Source of the DNA: Chrysoporthe austroafricana
Lineage: Eukaryota > Ascomycota > Sordariomycetes > Diaporthales > Cryphonectriaceae
Assembly: GCA_001051155.2 (NCBI GenBank)
Contig: JYIP02000003.1
Coordinates: 2,232,001-2,296,000, forward strand
DNA: 64,000 nt
Direction: 5' to 3'
Part shown: piece after piece, positions 60,015 to 64,000 of the stretch
Layout of the letters: every line of letters begins with the position of its first letter
Position numbering within the stretch: position 1 is the first letter of the stretch
Translations under genes and position numbers: made by a program
The notes under the pieces: model-generated
Told to the model about the DNA's origin: nothing
What the model saw: the letters and a program-made list of their open reading frames with translations, nothing else
The model's database searches: none

Positions 60015-61927
60015 ATGTCGTGGAAGAAGAGCGACCGTCTCATGGTGCGCCCGCCCGCCTGCCCCTCCCCCCCCCCAGCACATGCTGTCGCGTGCGCGTG
60101 ATGATCGTGATCATCATCGCCGTCATGACCGCCCTTGCCCCCCCCCCTCCCGCTGACGCTCCCATGCAGCAGCGCATCGCGCACTTCTCCAAGTTCCCGG
60201 CCACCGGCGTCTCCCTGCGCCAGATGGTGCAGTTCGGCGAGAGGCCCTCGACCGGTAGGTGTTCCCGCCCGCCCATCCAGTGTGCACACGACCGGGTCCG
60301 TCGCCGTCTTTGCGCGTGCCGGGCCCTCGTCTTGCTCCTCCTCCTCCTTGCCTGCTCGTGGCTCGTGGCTGACCTCTCTCTGTGTCTCTCTCTCCCGCCC
60401 TCCAGGTACCCTGTTCCGCGCATCGCAGTTCCTCGCCGAGGAGCTCCCCATACGGCTGGCCCACCGGGTCGAGGAGCTCAACAACCTCCCCGACGGCCTC
60501 AGTGAGATGCCCTCGGTCCAGAAAGTGTCTGACTGGTATGCACAGTCATTCGAGGTACGCTCCCCGGCGCCCTTCCTCCTCCCCCCTCCCCCCTCCCCCC
60601 TCCCCAGGAAGAATAGAGTCCGGTCGTGGACAGTAAAGCTCACGGGTACCGCGTGCTCCCCCCCCCCGCGAAATAGGAGATCACGGAGCTTCCACGGCCA
60701 CAGCTCCCCCAGGACGTGCGGAACCGGCTCATGAAGCCCGCGAAGGCCCCCGGCCGGGGCTACATGCTGCCCGAGGCGACCTCCAATCCCAGCATCGCCG
60801 AGGGCCAGTACTCGTCGATGCCCAGCCAGCAGCAGAACGGTGGCGGCGGCGGCCACAATGGCTGGGCCAAGAAGTACCAGGCGTCGCGGCGGTACTTCGC
60901 CATGGTCGACGACACGGGCGACTGGCCGCCGGACCTGCAGCTGTACAACCACAAGTTCGCGCAGACGCTGCACAAGATCAAGAGGCGGCACGACGGCGTG
61001 GTGACGACCATGGCGCAGGGCATCCTCGAGTACAAGCGGCGGCGGCAGCGCATGCAGATCGACAACACCATCCAGTCCTTCCTCGACCGCTTCTACATGT
61101 CGCGCATCGGCATCCGCATGCTCATCGGCCAGCACATCGCCCTCAGCGACCAGGGCCACTACGCCGACCCCAACTACGTCGGCATCATCTGCACCCGCAC
61201 CAACGTGCTCGACCTCGCCCAGGAGGCCATCGAGAACGCCCGCTTCGTCTGCGAGGACCACTACGGCCTGTTCGAGGCCCCGCGCATCCAGCTCGTGTGC
61301 AACCCGAACCTGCACTTCATGTACGTCCCCGGCCACCTGAGCCACATGCTCTTCGAGACGCTCAAGAACTCGCTGCGCGCCGTCGTCGAGACCCACGGCC
61401 AGGACAAGCAGGAGTTCCCCGTCACCAAGGTGATCGTCGCCGAGGGCAAGGAGGACATCACCATCAAGATCTCCGACGAGGGCGGCGGCATCCCGCGCAG
61501 CGCCATCCCGCTCGTGTGGACCTACATGTACACCACCGTCGACCGCACCCCGAGCCTCGACCCGGACTTCGACAAGAGCGACTTCAAGGCGCCCATGGCC
61601 GGCTTCGGGTACGGCCTGCCCATCTCGCGCCTGTACGCGCGGTACTTTGGCGGCGACCTGAAGCTGATCAGCATGGAAGGGTGAGTGCAACCAACCTGAC
61701 CTCCTTAAGGGGGGGGGGTGGATGAAGAAGGAGGAAGAAAGAAAGCAGGTCCGGGCTGTCGAGGCTGAGGCTGAGGCTGAGACTGAGACCGAGACCGAGA
61801 CTGAGACTGTAGACACTTGAGACTTGAGAGACTTGAGACTGACCTCGTACGCATACACAACAGGTACGGCACGGACGTCTACCTCCACCTGAACCGCCTG
61901 TCGAGCTCGTCGGAGCCGCTGCAATAG
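60015..61927 (+). CDS. Mitochondrial pyruvate dehydrogenase kinase family protein
   Basis: A GHKL-fold kinase that phosphorylates and inactivates pyruvate (or branched-chain ketoacid) dehydrogenase E1. Exons 60015-60044, 60170-60254, 60406-60554, 60677-61680 and 61864-61927 join to 1332 nt, 443 aa. The N-terminal helix bundle starts RIAHFSKFPATGVSLRQMVQ. ATP-site boxes are the N-box ETLKNSLRA near 313, the G1 box DEGGGIP near 355 and the G2 box GFGYGLP near 397; YGTDVYLHLNRL follows in the last exon. A Gln/Gly-rich insertion at about 127-145 is typical of moulds. The stop is CAA TAG CAA TCA, and the same frame stays open for 63 codons beyond it (to TGA 62117-62119). The last intron (183 nt) carries a GAGGCT/GAGACT repeat. 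Confidence 0.95.
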
Positions 61928-62119
61928 CAATCAGCAGTCATGAGGGATGCGAGATCTCAGGGATTGACGTTGGGAATGCGGTACATCTTGCACAAGAGGC
62001 TCAAGAGCCCGCACGAGCTCGAGGTGTCGGAGCGGCGCCAGGTCGGCGACGCCGAGGACCTGGTCCGGCAGGGCGACCCCGGAACGGGCCAGTTCCGGGA
62101 CAGAGATGCGGACCTGTGA
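61928..62119 (+). other. In-frame extension behind the kinase stop codon
   Basis: 63 sense codons continue the kinase frame after TAG 61925-61927, ending at TGA 62117-62119. It begins QSAVMRDARSQG and contains the charged stretch HKRLKSPHELEVSERRQVG. From about 61982 to 62080 nearly every codon ends in G or C, as in genuine exons here. It also contains its own ATG at 61940. It could be a readthrough extension, a separate small ORF, or chance. Confidence 0.45.
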
Positions 62120-62669
62120 AGGAGGAGGAGGAGGAGGAGGAGGAGGAGGAGGAGGAGGAGGAGGAGGAGGGGCGAGAGGAGGTCAGGAAGGAGGAGGAGG
62201 CTGGGGAGTGGGGGGGGGGTTTAATGTAGTTGCTGTTGTTGCTGCTGCTGCTGCTGCCCTTTTTGTGTGGTGAAGAAATCCGGAGTGGGAGGAGGTGTGA
62301 CGACAGAGGAACTGTCTCTGTGTTTGTCTGCCTGTTGCTGTGGCTGATGAAGGAGGAAGCAAGAGCTGCTGCGAAAGGGCCTGGAAGAAAGGCATCATTA
62401 TTATTACCAAAGGCTGTCGAGATGACGAGACAAAATATGCGGCAGCAGCATGCTCGTCTCTCTCTCGACCGGCGGAAGAGGGTGGCTCTGCACACCAGAT
62501 ACTGTCGACATGGGCAGGAGGGAAGATCTTTGATGTGATGAAAGGGCACACACACAAAGATCAATAAATACTAGGCCATCCATGGATCTTCTTTGGGAAA
62601 AGGGGGGAAGGGAGGGCAACTGGGATCCGGACGAGGCTGCACAGCTCTCAACAGCGGCAGCTGTTCCAG

Positions 62670-62718
<49 letters not shown>

Positions 62719-63173
62719 TGAAGACAGCACAGCAGGGCGCACGGCTGTCCATATTAGAGGAAGACACCCAACCCCTAGAGGACACAAGATTCCTCCGAGT
62801 GCAAACAATGGAAAAACTTTCTATGACTGACTGCTGCTGCCTCGTCCTGTTGTGGTCTGTCTGCCTTTCTGGTGAGGAGGAGGAGGAGGAGGCGGGTGAT
62901 GAGTGCCTCCTACAGAGATGATGAGCCCATGTGTGTATGCCCCCATGAGAATTCCCAAAAATGGTATCAGAGCATGACAAGGGAAAAGAGGAAAAAGAAA
63001 AAGAAGAAAAAAAACCTCTGCCTCGGTGACAGATGATGCCCTGTCAGGACGGCAGTGCTCTATTATGTACTGTGCTCTCCGCTCTCCTCCTCCCCATCTC
63101 CTCTCCTCTCCTCTCCTCTCCTCTCCTCTCCTCTCCCTAATCACCACCACCTCCTCCTCTACTGCCACCCTCA
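62120..63173. other. Convergent intergenic region with simple repeats
   Basis: A (GGA)n tract follows the kinase extension (about 62118-62170). A (GA)n tract lies at 62675-62712, and a CTCCT pentanucleotide repeat at 63098-63137, close to the lyase stop. No gene is seen. Confidence 0.55.
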
Positions 63174-64000
63174 TCATGCCTTGTACAGCGTGTCCAGGAA
63201 CCCCCGCGCCAGGTCCACCACGACGCCCTTGTTGGGCAGGCTGCCCGCGACGCCGTACAGCGCCGCCGAGTCGCCCATGGCCTTCCCCTTCGCGGTGCCG
63301 CCGCCCGCGACGCGCGCGCGCTCCTTCTCGCGCTCCGCCTCGATGACCGCCTCCAGGTCGTCCGTCAGCTTCTCCCACACGCGCACGATGGGCATCGTCA
63401 CCGCGACGTGCATGGCCGGCGGGTCCTGCAGCGAGTTGAGGTGCCAGCCGCGCGCCGCCATCGCGTCCGCGATGTCGTAGATGTCGAGCCGCCGCGCCGT
63501 GAACGCCACCACGCTGACCAGCGGGCGGCCCATGACGTCCAGCTCCGCCGACAGCACCGGCGACGTGCGGATGCGCTCCGCCATGCGCCGCGCCGTCCCC
63601 ACGATCTTCGCGCACGCCCCCAGGTAGCCCTCCTCGCCGACGCTCATCAGGCTCGTCCAGCACCCCGCGATCAGCGCCCCCGGGCGCGAGCCCGCCAGGC
63701 CCGGCGACGCGTACACACCGCCCGACCAGTCCGGGCTGACGAAGTACTGGTACGAGCGCAGCTCCGCGGTGCGGTACAGGCACACGCTGTTGCCCTTGGG
63801 CGCGAAGCCGTACTTGTGCGTGTCGCACGACAGCGAGGTCACGCCGCGCAGGCGGAAGTCGAACGGCGGCACCTCGAAGCCCGCCTTGTCCAGGAACGGC
63901 ATCAGGAACGACCCCAGGCAGCAGTCGACGTGCAGCGGCACGCCGCGCCGCAGCGCGATCCGCGACAGCGCCGGGATGTCGTCCATGATGCCGTGCGGGA
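63174..64000 (-). CDS. DPL1: Sphingosine-1-phosphate lyase, C-terminal part (runs off the window)
   Basis: A PLP-dependent ER-membrane enzyme that splits phosphorylated sphingoid bases, the exit step of sphingolipid breakdown. The frame is open from base 64000 to the TAA... region at 63174 without introns, 275 codons. It holds GVPLHVDCCLGSFLMPFL, the PLP-lysine motif SCDTHKYGFAPKG, YFSPDW-like YFVSPDWSGGVYASPGLAGS and ALIAGCWTSLMSVGEEGY, all diagnostic for this lyase rather than other group II decarboxylases. The C-terminus is FLDTLYKA. The N-terminal membrane anchor and the first half of the PLP domain lie outside the window. Confidence 0.94.
   Translation of the reverse strand, partial: PHGIMDDIPALSRIALRRGVPLHVDCCLGSFLMPFLDKAGFEVPPFDFRLRGVTSLSCDTHKYGFAPKGNSVCLYRTAELRSYQYFVSPDWSGGVYASPGLAGSRPGALIAGCWTSLMSVGEEGYLGACAKIVGTARRMAERIRTSPVLSAELDVMGRPLVSVVAFTARRLDIYDIADAMAARGWHLNSLQDPPAMHVAVTMPIVRVWEKLTDDLEAVIEAEREKERARVAGGGTAKGKAMGDSAALYGVAGSLPNKGVVVDLARGFLDTLYKA

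Noticed and set aside
59969..61930. 653-codon minus-strand frame
   Set aside because: Antisense of the pyruvate dehydrogenase kinase, whose exons and motifs are unambiguous.
62001..62564. Minus-strand frame rich in Ser
   Set aside because: It is the complement of the (GGA)n tract and the kinase extension.

Overview
The window is nuclear DNA of a filamentous ascomycete, most likely a GC-rich Sordariomycete. Genes carry short introns (about 50-210 nt) with fungal GTRNGT/CTAAC/YAG signals, codons end mostly in G or C, and the gene set is typical of moulds: a peroxisomal acyl-CoA ligase, O-acetylhomoserine sulfhydrylase, Rho1, Nop15, Rud3, and a proteasome alpha2 with the long mould-type insertion. 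I see no rRNA, tRNA, CRISPR or intact transposon. Single unresolved bases lie at 7523 and 59524. Exon joins below were rebuilt by eye; nearly all complete models sum to an exact multiple of three.

Layout: 1-697 (-) N-terminus of an unknown nuclear-type protein, then an AT-rich island. 1978-4235 (-) long-chain acyl-CoA synthetase with a PTS1-like tail. 6523-7175 (+) MARVEL-type membrane protein with an open frame beyond its stop. 10485-12127 (+) O-acetylhomoserine sulfhydrylase. 12653-13555 (+) EMC7. 13871-14910 (-) WW protein. 15-19.9 kb is gene-poor with fragments. 19916-21066 (+) Rho1. 22552-22744 (-) a 29-residue zinc-ribbon-like microprotein. 24121-26204 (-) AVT-type amino acid transporter. 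26816-28509 (-) aspartic protease. 30573-31583 (-) prenyltransferase-alpha-repeat protein. 32636-33135 (-) Sec61 gamma. 33560-35474 (+) Nop15. 36440-38460 (+) Rud3. 38757-39734 (-) unknown membrane protein. 40590-41496 (-) Get1.

From 41.8 to 44.4 kb lies an AT-richer island with tandem repeats, a 460-codon frame broken by two TAG codons, hairpins and a small inverted-repeat element. Then follow: 44408-47096 (-) an 808-aa fungal protein; 48679-49659 (+) RCC1-like; 49751-50870 (-) proteasome alpha2; 51458-52655 (+) RING-CH membrane E3; 54451-55645 (+) GT34 mannosyltransferase; 56246-57767 (-) coiled-coil protein with a poly-Thr tail; 60015-61927 (+) mitochondrial pyruvate dehydrogenase kinase; and 63174-64000 (-) the C-terminal part of sphingosine-1-phosphate lyase.

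There is no sign of a metabolic cluster. Membrane-protein biogenesis is well represented (EMC7, Sec61 gamma, Get1, Rud3, GT34, RING-CH), which may be chance. The most interesting signals are: a viral-type readthrough context (CAA TAG CAA TCA) at the kinase stop followed by 63 open codons; the two-TAG gene at 42-43.5 kb; the TGA with 75 open, codon-biased codons behind it in the MARVEL gene; and the 29-aa zinc-ribbon peptide.
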